Shown piece after piece: positions 34,032-43,173 of a stretch of DNA of 64,000 nucleotides (the first letter of the stretch is position 1; each line of letters starts with the position of its first letter). The stretch lies in NCBI RefSeq assembly GCF_001436115.1, contig NZ_AYZQ01000002.1:310001-374000 (forward strand), in the 5' to 3' direction. The position numbers were made by a program, and so were the translations under genes. Source of the stretch: Lacticaseibacillus brantae DSM 23927 (lineage in GTDB: Bacteria; Bacillota; Bacilli; Lactobacillales; Lactobacillaceae). Under the pieces are notes generated by a model, which saw nothing but the letters and a program-made list of their open reading frames with translations, made no database searches and was not told the DNA's origin.

Positions 34032-34844
34032 ATGCTTAGTTTTCTAGATATTTTAAATCGAATGCTAGGGTATTTTAATATTCAAGATCGCCCCAAAGGC
34101 CAGGTTTTCACCGTGGTGGCGTTCTTAGGTAATTTCTATCTGCTCTATATTGCCATTCAAAACTTACGCTATCCCGATTTTCGATTGCGGGGCGCGATGT
34201 TTCTGTTGGCGTTTGTGGTCTTGTTGTATTTCATCATTCTGAATTTCTTTTACTTTTTCACCCAGAAAACAGTGCCATTTGATATCTCACCAAAGATTGA
34301 GAAGGCCCTTGGCGGCAACCAGCAGCAGAAGAAGGCCGCTGAGCAAGCCATGTTGGCGCAGTCGCAGCCGCAAAATAATGGCCTGTTCGCTGATGACCAG
34401 ATCTTGCCGGCCAATGTCACGATTTCAACCGATCAACAGGCCAACCTTGATCAGTTGATGGCCGACCTGGTGACCCAAGGCGCAGTTGCTTTAAATTATC
34501 AGGGGTTAGACGACCAGGCGTTGACGCATGTGGCTGAGGCCACTCAACAACCAGTGCTTGCCATGGGCGCCCCAGTTGCGGTCCCATTTTTCACCTTGCA
34601 AAAGGACGCGGACCAATTCGTAATTATGGGCGGCTTGAACGCGCTGAGTACGCAGCCCATTGGAACGATTACAGACGTTGGGCTCATGCCCGTGGCGCAG
34701 GCCACTAAAGATTATGACTTGGCTTTGGCGCAAGTGATGATCACAGGTGGCGAGAGTAAAAAGCTGGGCCGCAGTGGGCTGATGGTGACTCAGCAACCCT
34801 ATACCATTAATGTACAAGTCGCCTATCAGGATAAGCCAACATGA
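34032..34844 (+). CDS. Membrane protein with soluble C-terminal domain (270 aa)
   Basis: Two or three transmembrane helices lie in the first ~90 residues (VVAFLGNFYLLYIAI; AMFLLAFVVLLYFIILNFFYFF). A Gln/Ala-rich linker (~100-130) leads to a predicted alpha/beta domain (135-270). It has the look of an uncharacterised lactobacillar family. The close spacing with the Ser-rich protein indicates one operon and perhaps one envelope complex. No enzyme motif is visible. Confidence 0.7.
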   Translation: MLSFLDILNRMLGYFNIQDRPKGQVFTVVAFLGNFYLLYIAIQNLRYPDFRLRGAMFLLAFVVLLYFIILNFFYFFTQKTVPFDISPKIEKALGGNQQQKKAAEQAMLAQSQPQNNGLFADDQILPANVTISTDQQANLDQLMADLVTQGAVALNYQGLDDQALTHVAEATQQPVLAMGAPVAVPFFTLQKDADQFVIMGGLNALSTQPIGTITDVGLMPVAQATKDYDLALAQVMITGGESKKLGRSGLMVTQQPYTINVQVAYQDKPT

Positions 34845-34918
34845 TGGCTCAGTTGCACAGGGGTCGTCACACCTGTAAAATTAATAATTAAGCGCACACA
34901 ACCAAGGAGGGGATTACG

Positions 34919-35656
34919 GTGTCAATGATCGAATTTCATGACGTCGAGAAATATTACGGCAAGTTCCACGCGTTAAAGGATATTAATTTAACCATCGATC
35001 GCGGAGAAGTCGTGACAATAATCGGGCCTTCTGGGTCTGGTAAGAGTACCTTGCTTCGGACGATTAACGGCTTGGAACGGATTAGTGATGGCAAGTTAAT
35101 CGTGAATAACTTTGACTTAGCTGACAAGAAGACCAATATGAATCGGATTCGCAAGAATGTCGGCATGGTGTTCCAGCATTTCAATCTTTATGCGAATAAA
35201 GATGTCCTTGATAACATTACCATCGGTCCTGAGCTCGTTTTAAAGCGCAATAAGACCGAAGTGGAGAAGGAAGCAATGGATTTACTCGACATGGTTGGGT
35301 TGGCTGATAAGGCCCATAATTACCCAGCTCAGTTGTCTGGTGGTCAGAAACAACGGGTCGCAATTGCACGGAGTTTAGCGATGCAGCCACGGGCCATTCT
35401 GTTTGATGAACCAACTAGTGCGTTGGATCCTGAAATGATTGGTGATGTGTTGGACGTTATGCAACAGATTGCCAAGCAAGGCATGACCATGGTCGTGGTG
35501 ACCCACGAAATGGGCTTTGCGCGCAAAGTTGGGAATCGGATTGTGTTTATGGCAGACGGTCAGATTCTCGAGGACGCCCATGATGTGAATGCCTTCTTTG
35601 ATAACCCACAAGAACCACGGGCGAAGGAATTCCTCAGCAAGATTATTAATCACTAA
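34919..35656 (+). CDS. glnQ: Polar amino acid (glutamine/glutamate-type) ABC transporter ATPase
   Basis: The 245-aa ATPase has Walker A GPSGSGKST, signature LSGGQKQ, Walker B ILFDEPTSALDPE and the switch His in VTHEMGFA, all typical of the GlnQ/ArtP group. GTG at 34919 follows AAGGAGGGG; an ATG two codons later is an alternative. It is the first gene of a four-gene operon with a substrate-binding lipoprotein and two permeases. Confidence 0.93.
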   Translation: MSMIEFHDVEKYYGKFHALKDINLTIDRGEVVTIIGPSGSGKSTLLRTINGLERISDGKLIVNNFDLADKKTNMNRIRKNVGMVFQHFNLYANKDVLDNITIGPELVLKRNKTEVEKEAMDLLDMVGLADKAHNYPAQLSGGQKQRVAIARSLAMQPRAILFDEPTSALDPEMIGDVLDVMQQIAKQGMTMVVVTHEMGFARKVGNRIVFMADGQILEDAHDVNAFFDNPQEPRAKEFLSKIINH

Positions 35657-35669
35657 AGGAGGCACAGTG

Positions 35670-36491
35670 ATGAAACGGCGATTACGTTTATTATTGCCGA
35701 TATTGCTGCTGGGTCTAGCGGTGATATTGAGTAGCTGTGGGGCGAATGTGGCCAAGCAAGATGCACTCCAAAACGCGAAGGCGGACAAGACAATTGTGTG
35801 GGGTGTCAAGGCTGATACTCGTCTGTTTGGACTCATGGATATCAAAACGGGCAAAATCAAAGGGTTTGAAATTGATTTAGCCGACGCTTTAACGAAACAA
35901 ATCCTGGGCAAAGATGCGACAGCGACAATGGTCCAAGTCACGAGTGATACCCGGGTCCCATTACTTAAAGCCGGGAATATCGACGCGGTCATTGCGACCA
36001 TGACGATTACGCCCGACCGGAAAAAGGTCCTTGATTTCACCAATTCATATTTCAATGCTGGCCAATCGTTGCTAGTTAAGAAGGGCAGTGCCATCAAGTC
36101 TGTCAAAGACTTGAAGCAAGGCACCAAAGTCATTGGGGTCCAAGGCTCCAACTCAGTGGACAATATCAAGAAGGTCGCCCCTGACGCGACTGTTTTACAG
36201 TTATCTGATTACGCCCAAGCTTTCACGGCCTTGAAGTCAGGGCAAGGGGATGCGTTGACAACTGATAACGGGATTTTGTACGGGATGTCGCAACAAGATC
36301 CGAATTATGTTGTGGTTGGTGGCTCATTCACCCAAGAACCTTACGGGATTGCCGTGAACAAAGGTCAAACGAATTTCGTCAAAGCTCTGAACAAAGCCTT
36401 AGCCGAATTGCGGGCGAACGGTGACTACAAGAAATTAGTCGACAAGTGGTTTGGCGATATTCCTGGGTTTGATGCAAAGGAGGTCAGCTAA
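35670..36491 (+). CDS. Polar amino acid ABC transporter substrate-binding lipoprotein
   Basis: The 273-aa protein has a lipobox LSSC (Cys23) and an SBP_bac_3 fold: WGVKADTRLFGLMDIKTGKIKGFEIDLADAL, MTITPDRKKVLDFTNSYF and GVQGSNSVDNI. The ATG at 35670 follows AAAGGAGGCACAGTG. Glutamine or glutamate is the most likely ligand by family; the specificity is not readable. The stop overlaps the next start by one base. Confidence 0.92.
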   Translation: MKRRLRLLLPILLLGLAVILSSCGANVAKQDALQNAKADKTIVWGVKADTRLFGLMDIKTGKIKGFEIDLADALTKQILGKDATATMVQVTSDTRVPLLKAGNIDAVIATMTITPDRKKVLDFTNSYFNAGQSLLVKKGSAIKSVKDLKQGTKVIGVQGSNSVDNIKKVAPDATVLQLSDYAQAFTALKSGQGDALTTDNGILYGMSQQDPNYVVVGGSFTQEPYGIAVNKGQTNFVKALNKALAELRANGDYKKLVDKWFGDIPGFDAKEVS

Positions 36492-37135
36492 TGATTACCA
36501 TTATTACTGAGCATTGGGGCGAGTTGTTATCTGGCCTAGGTTATACCCTAGGGTCAAGTGTCATTGCCCTGATTGGCAGTTTAGTGATTGGGACCGTCTT
36601 TGCGTTAATGGAAATCTCAACTTACAAATGGGTTCGTGGCATTGGCCGAACTTATGTTGAAATCATCCGGAACATTCCGCTATTGGTGATCACCATGGGG
36701 TTCTATGTGATTGTGCCAACCTTCTTCGTCAAAATCGACGGGTTTACAGCCGGGACAATAGGGTTAATGATTTACACCAGTGCTTTCATTGCTGAAACCA
36801 TTCGGGCGGGAATTGAAGCCGTCTCGACTGGCCAGATGGAAGGGGCGCGGAGTGTTGGCCTGACATATAGCCAAGCTATGATCCACATCATCTTGCCGCA
36901 AGCCGTTAAGATGGTCATCCCACCATTGGGGAATCAATTCATCAACTTGGTGAAGAACTCCTCAGTGCTTGCCTTCGTGGCTGGGTTTGATTTGATGTAC
37001 CAAGGGAAAATTATCGCATCGACAACGTTTAACACGTTCGATACGTATTTGGCAGTCGGGGTGTTCTACTTAATCATCACCATGCCATTATCCTACTTAA
37101 TGCGTTATCTTGAGAAAAAATGGGTAACCGCGTAG
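36491..37135 (+). CDS. Polar amino acid ABC transporter permease 1
   Basis: The 214-aa HisM/GlnP-type permease has about five transmembrane helices, the EIIRNIPLLV segment and the ATPase-contact loop GQMEGARSVGLTYSQAMIHIILPQA. It is translationally coupled to the binding protein (start on the last base of its stop). Confidence 0.92.
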   Translation: MITIITEHWGELLSGLGYTLGSSVIALIGSLVIGTVFALMEISTYKWVRGIGRTYVEIIRNIPLLVITMGFYVIVPTFFVKIDGFTAGTIGLMIYTSAFIAETIRAGIEAVSTGQMEGARSVGLTYSQAMIHIILPQAVKMVIPPLGNQFINLVKNSSVLAFVAGFDLMYQGKIIASTTFNTFDTYLAVGVFYLIITMPLSYLMRYLEKKWVTA

Positions 37136-37151
37136 AAAGGAGTGAACCACG

Positions 37152-37820
37152 ATGCAAGAATTCTTAAATGCCTATTCATGGGTCAACCTGCGTTTTCTGC
37201 TGGACGGGTTGTGGGTAACGATTGAAGTCTCAGTCGTTTCGATCATTTTTAGTTTCATCATCGGGACACTCTTAGGCCTCGGCCGCTACGTTCAGGTGAA
37301 ATATTTCTCAGCAATTGTCGGGTTCATTATTGATATCATTCGGAATTTGCCATTACTGCTGATTCTGTTCTTTACTTATTTCTCATTGCCAAGTATTGGG
37401 ATTCGGTTGTCAGTCGTGCCGGCGTCAATTGTTGCGATGACAATCTTTGAATCAGCCATGCTGGCGGAAATTGTTCGTAGTGGGATTAGCGCGGTCGCAA
37501 CTGGTCAGATGGAGGCGGCCCGCAGTAACGGGCTCACTTATCTGCAAGCCATGCGGTATATCGTGATGCCCCAAGCTTTTCGGAAGATGATTCCACCCAT
37601 TGTCAGTCAATTCATCTCACTGGTGAAGGATACGTCATTGGCAACCATCATCTTACTGCCGGATTTGACGGAACATGCCCAAATTATTTACGGGCAAAAC
37701 GTTAATTACGTGATTCCAATGTTTGTCGCCTTAGCCGCGATTTACTTTGTGGTCAATTTCGTCTTATCCCAAGCCTCACGTTGGCTGGAGAAGCGGCTCA
37801 GTCGCTCTAAGATTAACTAA
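37152..37820 (+). CDS. Polar amino acid ABC transporter permease 2
   Basis: The 222-aa paralogue of the preceding permease has DIIRNLPLLLILFF and the EAA loop GQMEAARSNGLTYLQAMRYIVMPQAF. The two permeases probably form a heterodimer. AAAGGAGTG precedes the ATG, 16 nt after the first permease. Confidence 0.92.
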   Translation: MQEFLNAYSWVNLRFLLDGLWVTIEVSVVSIIFSFIIGTLLGLGRYVQVKYFSAIVGFIIDIIRNLPLLLILFFTYFSLPSIGIRLSVVPASIVAMTIFESAMLAEIVRSGISAVATGQMEAARSNGLTYLQAMRYIVMPQAFRKMIPPIVSQFISLVKDTSLATIILLPDLTEHAQIIYGQNVNYVIPMFVALAAIYFVVNFVLSQASRWLEKRLSRSKIN

Positions 37821-37832
37821 ACAGCAATTAAA

Positions 37833-37878
37833 TAAAGCGGTACTGACAAAACAGAATTTTGTCGGTACCGCTTTTTTG
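37833..37878 (+). terminator. Terminator of the glutamine-type ABC operon
   Basis: AAGCGGTAC.GACAAAA pairs with TTTTGTCGGTACCGCTT, followed by Ts. Confidence 0.92.
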
Positions 37879-37935
37879 TTTGGGGATGTGTTTGATCTGT
37901 GCTTCGGCTTGGCGGCCGGTGGAACGCTGTGGGCA

Positions 37936-37986
37936 AAAAAACGGTCCTGCACTCGGGGATAAAACCGGAATGCAGTACCGTTTTTG
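37936..37986. terminator. hflX terminator (bidirectional in form)
   Basis: AAAACGGT..TGCA pairs with TGCAGTACCGTTTT around an imperfect loop, with A/T runs on both sides. It lies about 30 nt after the hflX stop on the minus strand. Confidence 0.75.
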
Positions 37987-38013
37987 ATTGTTCAGTAGGC
38001 TTGTTATGGCGAA

Positions 38014-39285
38014 CTAGTCGTCAATCTGATACTTGGCGAGTTTACCTGCCTGGATTGCATTCACCGAAGCGACGATCTTTGTGCCATCTTCGGTATAGTC
38101 GGTTGACTTAACGGCAGTATTTTCGTTGATGAAGCTGACGATATTACCGTCCGAGAATGGAATCAGGTAGGTGTTGGTTTGATGGTTGGCGAAAATATTG
38201 GTAGTAATTAAATCAGTCAAAGCTTTCAGTGACTTTGGATCGCGGGCAGAATAGACAATTTGATTCCCGTCAACTTCGGGGAAGCTCACACCATCGTCAC
38301 GTAAATCAGCCTTGTTATAGGCCTCAATCATTGGAATGTTTTCAATCCCGATTTCTTTGAGCACGCCTTCAGTGATGCGCATCATTTCTTGATAGTTCGG
38401 GTCCGCGTAATCAACAACTTGAATTAAAAGGTCAGCGTTGGCCGCTTCAGCCAAGGTGGCTTTAAAGGAATCAATCAAGTTATGCGGTAACTTGGACACA
38501 AACCCAACAGTATCGCTGAGCAAGAACTGCCGGTGGTCAGGTAAAGTTAGCGCGCGAACGCTGGTGTCCAGGGTAGCAAACAGCATGTCTTTTTCAAAGA
38601 CTTGTTTGTCTTCTGGCCGATCGGCGAACAGGTCTAATAACCCATTCATCGTGGTGGACTTACCGGCATTGGTATAACCAACAAGCGCAACGACCGGTAA
38701 CTCATTAGATTGGCGCTTTGCCCGTCGGACTTCTTCACCCACATCGGCATCTTTGAGATCTTGGCGTAAGTGGGCAATTCGTTTGGTCAGGATTCGCCGG
38801 TCTAATTCGAGCTGAGTTTCACCAGCCCCACGGTTGGCTAAGCCGCCACCGCCACCTTGTTGGTCCAGGCGGTTAGCACTGGGATGCAGCCGGGGCAGGG
38901 CATATTTAAGTTGGGCAATTTCGACTTGAGTTTTGGCGGCTTTAGACCGCGCCCGGTTCCCGAAAATGTCCAAAATGAGTTGGGTGCGATCAACTACATG
39001 TAAGCCTAACTGCTTTTCCAAGTTGCGAAGCTGAGATGGGGTTAATTCATCATTTACTAGCACCGTAGTCGCTTCAAGCATGCGGGCCGTTTCGCCGACT
39101 TCTTCAACCTTACCTTTACCAAAATAAGTGGCCCCAGTTGGCCGATCGGCGTTTTGGCGGACTTCACCAACGACGTCATAGCTATTGGCCGCGGCGAGTT
39201 CGCTGAGTTCAGTCATCGAGTAGTCGAAGTCTGTTTGTTGATTTGAGATACCAGTAATAATCACTTTTTCGTTTGTTTCTTGCAT
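38014..39285 (-). CDS. hflX: Ribosome-associated GTPase HflX
   Basis: The 423-aa GTPase has an N-terminal HflX domain, the conserved Gly-rich segment QQGGGGGLANRGAGETQLELD and a G domain with G1 GYTNAGKST (203-211), G3 DTVGF and G4 NKAD (324-327). HflX splits stalled or idle ribosomes in known bacteria, and related proteins give macrolide/lincosamide tolerance. The ATG at 39285 follows CTAGGAGGCAATCT; an extension to 39330 is rejected. A leader with a short ORF and a terminator precedes it. Confidence 0.95.
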   Translation of the reverse strand: MQETNEKVIITGISNQQTDFDYSMTELSELAAANSYDVVGEVRQNADRPTGATYFGKGKVEEVGETARMLEATTVLVNDELTPSQLRNLEKQLGLHVVDRTQLILDIFGNRARSKAAKTQVEIAQLKYALPRLHPSANRLDQQGGGGGLANRGAGETQLELDRRILTKRIAHLRQDLKDADVGEEVRRAKRQSNELPVVALVGYTNAGKSTTMNGLLDLFADRPEDKQVFEKDMLFATLDTSVRALTLPDHRQFLLSDTVGFVSKLPHNLIDSFKATLAEAANADLLIQVVDYADPNYQEMMRITEGVLKEIGIENIPMIEAYNKADLRDDGVSFPEVDGNQIVYSARDPKSLKALTDLITTNIFANHQTNTYLIPFSDGNIVSFINENTAVKSTDYTEDGTKIVASVNAIQAGKLAKYQIDD

Positions 39286-39321
39286 AGATTGCCTCCTAGA
39301 GCGGTGAGCAGATTGAGGGCA

Positions 39322-39351
39322 CAAAAACACCTCGACAAAAATGCCGAGGCG
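39322..39351 (-). terminator. Terminator in the hflX leader (candidate attenuator)
   Basis: On the minus strand CGCCTCGGC and GTCGAGGTG form a 9-bp stem (with G-U) around ATTTTT, followed by TTTTTG. It lies 36 nt before the hflX start and after the small upstream ORF. It could also end the upstream lipid kinase transcript. Confidence 0.8.
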
Positions 39352-39437
39352 CGTTTCGTCAACTGATAAATGTCGACCGCTTGTTCAACGTGTCGGAATG
39401 CCGTCATCTGCCCTGTAACGGGAAACTATTCAATTGG

Positions 39438-39464
39438 TTATACATCGAACCAATGTGTCAACAT
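39438..39464 (-). CDS. Upstream ORF of hflX (8-aa leader peptide MLTHWFDV)
   Basis: AAGGAGGGT (39471-39479) lies 8 nt before an ATG that opens a frame of eight codons and TAA. The ORF contains a self-complementary TTGGTT/AACCAA, with the second arm at its stop codon, so a translating ribosome would open this hairpin. A terminator and then hflX follow. It is inferred to be a regulatory leader that senses ribosome stalling. A possible promoter (TTGGTG, 17 bp, TAAACT) overlaps the end of the upstream kinase gene. Confidence 0.65.
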   Translation of the reverse strand: MLTHWFDV

Positions 39465-39516
39465 GACGACACCCTCCTTAGATTTGTTGCTTATAGTTTA
39501 ACATGGCGACCGCAAA

Positions 39517-40401
39517 TCACCAAATCGTTGATGTTGGGGTGATGACTTGGATATGATTTTTGACCACTTGGCCATTAATTGGCAGGCTGACACTGGGGTC
39601 GCCATCAATGCGACTCCGCAAATGTTTGCGGGTGGTAATTCGGAGTTCGTCGGTGCGGAAATAGGTCATCCCTGGAAACTTGGCAAAATTTCCCGTGATG
39701 AAGTAGGGCAAAACTAAAAACGTCTTGCGCCAAGTCAGTTTTGGGGCAACGAAGACATGAAACATCCCGTCATCGGGGGCGGCATCAGGATTAAAGTTGG
39801 TGAAGCCACCAACTGAATTCGTCATCGCAATCAGCACAAACTGAGTGTCCTGATCCCAATGATGGTGCGGGCTTTCCAAGGTGAGATGCCAGTGTTGATG
39901 GCGCCCAAGGACTCGTAGGCCTTTGAATAAGAACGCCAAGGGTCCAAACCGTTGTTTCTCACGCTGGGTGACCGCCAGGGCGGCATTGGCAAGGACACCT
40001 AACGTCAGCGTGCTAACCATATAGGTATTATTGATTTGGCCAATGTCGACGAATTGCGGTGTGCCTTCAAGAATATTGTTGATGGCGCCGCGGTTGGTAA
40101 GTGGAATGTGTAAGGTTTTGGCGAGATTGTTCACTGTGCCTTTAGGCATGATGCCTAACAGTGGTGGCTGTTTGCGTGGACTCAGCCCACTGATAACCTC
40201 GCGGACTGTGCCATCGCCACCAATCGCCACGACCAGATCAGCGTCAGCCTCTTTTGCCAAGGTTGTGGCACTTCCCGGCGCTTTGGTTGGTAGCAACGTG
40301 ACGTCATCCCCGCGATTACGTAAAGCTGTTTGTAACTGACGGGCTGCGGCTTCCCCTTGATTATGGCCAGAATGGGGATTGTAAATAATTGCCGAACGCA
40401 T
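39517..40401 (-). CDS. Diacylglycerol kinase family lipid kinase
   Basis: The 294-aa protein has the DAGK catalytic motif GGDGTVREVISGL (~60) after YNPHSG near the N-terminus, then GIMPKGTVNNLAKTLHIP (the G-T-x-N-x-x-A segment) and a C-terminal beta domain (DDGMFHVFVAPKLT). It phosphorylates a lipid such as diacylglycerol; YegS-like or undecaprenol substrates cannot be excluded. AAGAGGTG lies before the ATG at 40401. Confidence 0.87.
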   Translation of the reverse strand: MRSAIIYNPHSGHNQGEAAARQLQTALRNRGDDVTLLPTKAPGSATTLAKEADADLVVAIGGDGTVREVISGLSPRKQPPLLGIMPKGTVNNLAKTLHIPLTNRGAINNILEGTPQFVDIGQINNTYMVSTLTLGVLANAALAVTQREKQRFGPLAFLFKGLRVLGRHQHWHLTLESPHHHWDQDTQFVLIAMTNSVGGFTNFNPDAAPDDGMFHVFVAPKLTWRKTFLVLPYFITGNFAKFPGMTYFRTDELRITTRKHLRSRIDGDPSVSLPINGQVVKNHIQVITPTSTIW

Positions 40402-40599
40402 AAGTATCACCTCTTACTGCCAGTGTAGCAGAACCAGAGAATGGACGCACAATCCTGGGTATAAATGGTGCAAGGCTTTAGAATGGCTTTTTCAAAGGTG
40501 CTGGTGTATTTTATTTTTTGCAAGCTTGCACTGCAACCGGATAAACCGGGTCGACGGGCCTGGTCGCACTTACATTTTGTTGAAAGAGGCGCTTAACCA

Positions 40600-41400
40600 A
40601 TGGTAAAAGTGAAAATTGATAAAGACGTGGAATATAGTGCACAATATGGCTTAAAGCTTGATGTGTACCAAGATGAGGAACAAACCAACTTAGATGGGCG
40701 ACGGGCCATTATTGATATTCATGGCGGTGGCTGGTGGTTAGGTTACAAGGAAGAAGAAACAGATTGGGCGACTAAGTTTGTCGATGCTGGCTACATTGTC
40801 TTTGTACCAAACTATCGCTTAGCGCCGGATAACTTGTATCCAGCTGCCGCCGAAGATGTGGTGAGCGTCTATGACTGGATTAAGGCTTCACCTTATCAAT
40901 TTGACCGCAACAAGATTGGCGCCGTCGGGATGTCTTCTGGTGGTAGCTTAGCTATTGAACTCGGTATTCGGCGTGGCATTCCGATTGCGTCTTGGTCCGG
41001 GATTGTGGATTTGGATGCTTGGATTGAAAGTCATCCTGATGTGATTGCTTCCAACAAAACAGCACCCGTGCCGGGAACACCTGTGGGCCAGATCAACCAA
41101 GTAGGGGCCAATGATCCTTATTACAAGTGGTTTGTCTTGAACTATGTTGGTTCGGATATGGCCTTACTCAAGGAGGCATCACCAATCCATCGAATCAGTA
41201 AGACGACTGGGCCGATGTTCTTGGCTAATTCATTGGATGAAATTACGCCCACTGATGGGGTTGAACGCCTGCAACATGCGCTGACAGAAAATGCGATCCA
41301 AAGCACGGTGAAGTTTGTCAGTGGCCATGGCCATGGCGAAGCTTACATGGATCGGGCCCAGGAACCAACGTTAGCGTTCTTTGATGAATTCCTAGCTTAG
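40600..41400 (+). CDS. Alpha/beta hydrolase (esterase, HGGG type)
   Basis: The 266-aa protein has the oxyanion motif DIHGGGWWLG (HGGG, ~47-50), nucleophile Ser in GMSSGGS (~110) and a late acid/His pair: Asp in LDEITPTDG and His in GHGHGEAY. It belongs to the hormone-sensitive-lipase or BD-FAE-like esterases. No signal peptide; the natural ester is unknown. GAAAGAGG precedes the ATG. The 200-bp upstream region holds a TGCAAGCTTGCA palindrome. Confidence 0.85.
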   Translation: MVKVKIDKDVEYSAQYGLKLDVYQDEEQTNLDGRRAIIDIHGGGWWLGYKEEETDWATKFVDAGYIVFVPNYRLAPDNLYPAAAEDVVSVYDWIKASPYQFDRNKIGAVGMSSGGSLAIELGIRRGIPIASWSGIVDLDAWIESHPDVIASNKTAPVPGTPVGQINQVGANDPYYKWFVLNYVGSDMALLKEASPIHRISKTTGPMFLANSLDEITPTDGVERLQHALTENAIQSTVKFVSGHGHGEAYMDRAQEPTLAFFDEFLA

Positions 41401-41425
41401 TCGCTGAAATTTTAATCTGCTAATA

Positions 41426-41471
41426 AAAAGAAGCTGTGACCAACCCAGTATCGGGGGTCACAGCTTCTTTT
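41426..41471. terminator. Bidirectional terminator between esterase and APC permease
   Basis: AAAGAAGCTGTGACC pairs with GGTCACAGCTTCTTT. The flanking genes converge. Confidence 0.92.
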
Positions 41472-41520
41472 GTGCGCAACAGGCGTGGGTTAAGTAGAGA
41501 AAAGCGCTGTTGCGCGACTT

Positions 41521-43173
41521 CTAGTCTGTTTCTGTTGCTGTTCGGCCATTCTTGGTGGCCCGCAAGCTGACGTACACAAGCACTAAATCAACCACAATCG
41601 TGATCGTCAAGGCTAAACCGAAGCTAAGGTTTTTGAACAGATTGTTCATCATCCCATAACTGGCGGCCGCCACCAGAGCGACAATCATCAAAACTGTGAA
41701 GCCCAACCAGGTGCTCTGGGAGAACGCGCGTCCGGCATGATTTTGTTGGCGCTTGGCAATCCATGGCATGGAAACCCCGAGCAAGACCATTACGATTGGA
41801 ACGATGATGTTCATCGCAAACATCAATGTAAAGGTGTCTGAGCCGGCTTCTGCATCGGTTGGGAAGAAGCCCAAGCAAGCGAAGAGGAAGGTTGCCACGA
41901 GCATCCATAGGCCGACAATGAAGCCGACGGTATGGTTCTTAATATACGTGTAGGCAGGTGTAGGATAACGGTCTTGGTGTAACCGGACCATCATGTAAGC
42001 CCAGAACAAGAAACAGGTTGAAAATGGTGAGACAATCCCGTTTAAGTTCAATAACCAGTTAAAGATGTCGTTGACCTGAGGTAATAAGGCGGCCAAGGCC
42101 ATGATGGCAGCACACAAAATGGTGGTCATCCAGTAGCCATTGATGGGCAGACCGTCTGAGTTCTTCTTCGTGAGTTGTTTTGGCATGAAGCGGCTAGCCA
42201 CATCCCCAAGGAAAATCCGGGTGGACGCATCCAAAATCACCGCTAATTGAGCGAGCATGTAAATCCCTTGCACAACGGCAAAAATATACATGAGGGTGTT
42301 GCCCATTCCGAATTGGCGACCGATGGCCTGGAATGCGTAATAAGAACCGTTCATCTTCAAGTCGTTGGGTAAGTGGTGAGCGTTGAAGTAAACCCCTAAA
42401 CTGAACGTGCCAAACAAGGTCAAGAACATCGTCATGATGGCAATCATCTTTAAGGCCTTAGGGAAATCGCGGCTCGGATGTTTCATATCTTTCGTGTATG
42501 GTGCAGCGAGTTCAGAGCCATTCATCGCAAAGATAAACAAGCCAAAGGTAGAAAGAAAGCCCCAGTCAATGTGTTTTGGCATGAAAGCTGCTAAGTCAAA
42601 TGGCTTAGTCGCAATGCCGCTGCCTTGGGTCAGGCCGTAGAATGTCATGATGACAAACAGAATCGTCATGATGAACATCGCGCCCCCACCAATGGTGGAC
42701 ATGATTTCCAGACTGCGGTTCTTGAAGAAGTGCTGAATCCAGATAAAGACAACGAAAATGACAGCCGTCAAGATCCCAAACCAAGCGTTACCCAGGTTAT
42801 CTTGAATGTTCCCATTCCCAGCAATTAACCAGCCCAGGGAAATGACCACTGAGTTAGCCACATCGACCACGTAAGGCAGGCCAGTGATCCAATAGAACCA
42901 AGCCGCATAGTAACCCACGGTATCACCGTTGGTCTCTCGAATCCAACTGGTAATCCCCCCACCGTGTTCAGAGAATGTGGAGCCCATGTGGGCCACAATT
43001 AAGTTGTAGGGAATCACGTAGAGAAAGGTCATCAAAACCCAGCTGGTAACGGCAACCAGGCCTTGGTTTTGGAAGTTATAAATAATATCGTCAAAGCCGA
43101 TGACGGTCACGAAGTCCATCAATGCCACAACCACCCAGGGGATGTAGTGGCTCATTTTATTTTCATTTTGCAT
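41521..43173 (-). CDS. APC-superfamily amino acid permease (YjeM/GadC-like)
   Basis: The 550-aa protein has about twelve to fourteen transmembrane segments. MDFVTVIGFDDIIYNFQNQG and GGGITSWIRETNGDTVGYYAAWFYWITGLPYV in the N-terminal part are typical of the glutamate:GABA-type antiporter branch (YjeM-like); FAMNGSELAAPYTKDMKHPSRDFPKAL follows. No decarboxylase gene is adjacent, so the substrate is open. GGAGGCATACAT precedes the ATG. Confidence 0.83.
   Translation of the reverse strand: MQNENKMSHYIPWVVVALMDFVTVIGFDDIIYNFQNQGLVAVTSWVLMTFLYVIPYNLIVAHMGSTFSEHGGGITSWIRETNGDTVGYYAAWFYWITGLPYVVDVANSVVISLGWLIAGNGNIQDNLGNAWFGILTAVIFVVFIWIQHFFKNRSLEIMSTIGGGAMFIMTILFVIMTFYGLTQGSGIATKPFDLAAFMPKHIDWGFLSTFGLFIFAMNGSELAAPYTKDMKHPSRDFPKALKMIAIMTMFLTLFGTFSLGVYFNAHHLPNDLKMNGSYYAFQAIGRQFGMGNTLMYIFAVVQGIYMLAQLAVILDASTRIFLGDVASRFMPKQLTKKNSDGLPINGYWMTTILCAAIMALAALLPQVNDIFNWLLNLNGIVSPFSTCFLFWAYMMVRLHQDRYPTPAYTYIKNHTVGFIVGLWMLVATFLFACLGFFPTDAEAGSDTFTLMFAMNIIVPIVMVLLGVSMPWIAKRQQNHAGRAFSQSTWLGFTVLMIVALVAAASYGMMNNLFKNLSFGLALTITIVVDLVLVYVSLRATKNGRTATETD

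Noticed and set aside
35375-36169. A 264-codon minus-strand frame opposite the amino acid ABC operon
   Set aside because: It covers parts of two well-supported genes in antisense, with no Shine-Dalgarno or recognisable domain.
40520-40531. Palindrome TGCAAGCTTGCA upstream of the esterase, considered as a cre site
   Set aside because: It lacks the central CG required in cre sites, so CcpA binding is unlikely. It could still be another operator.
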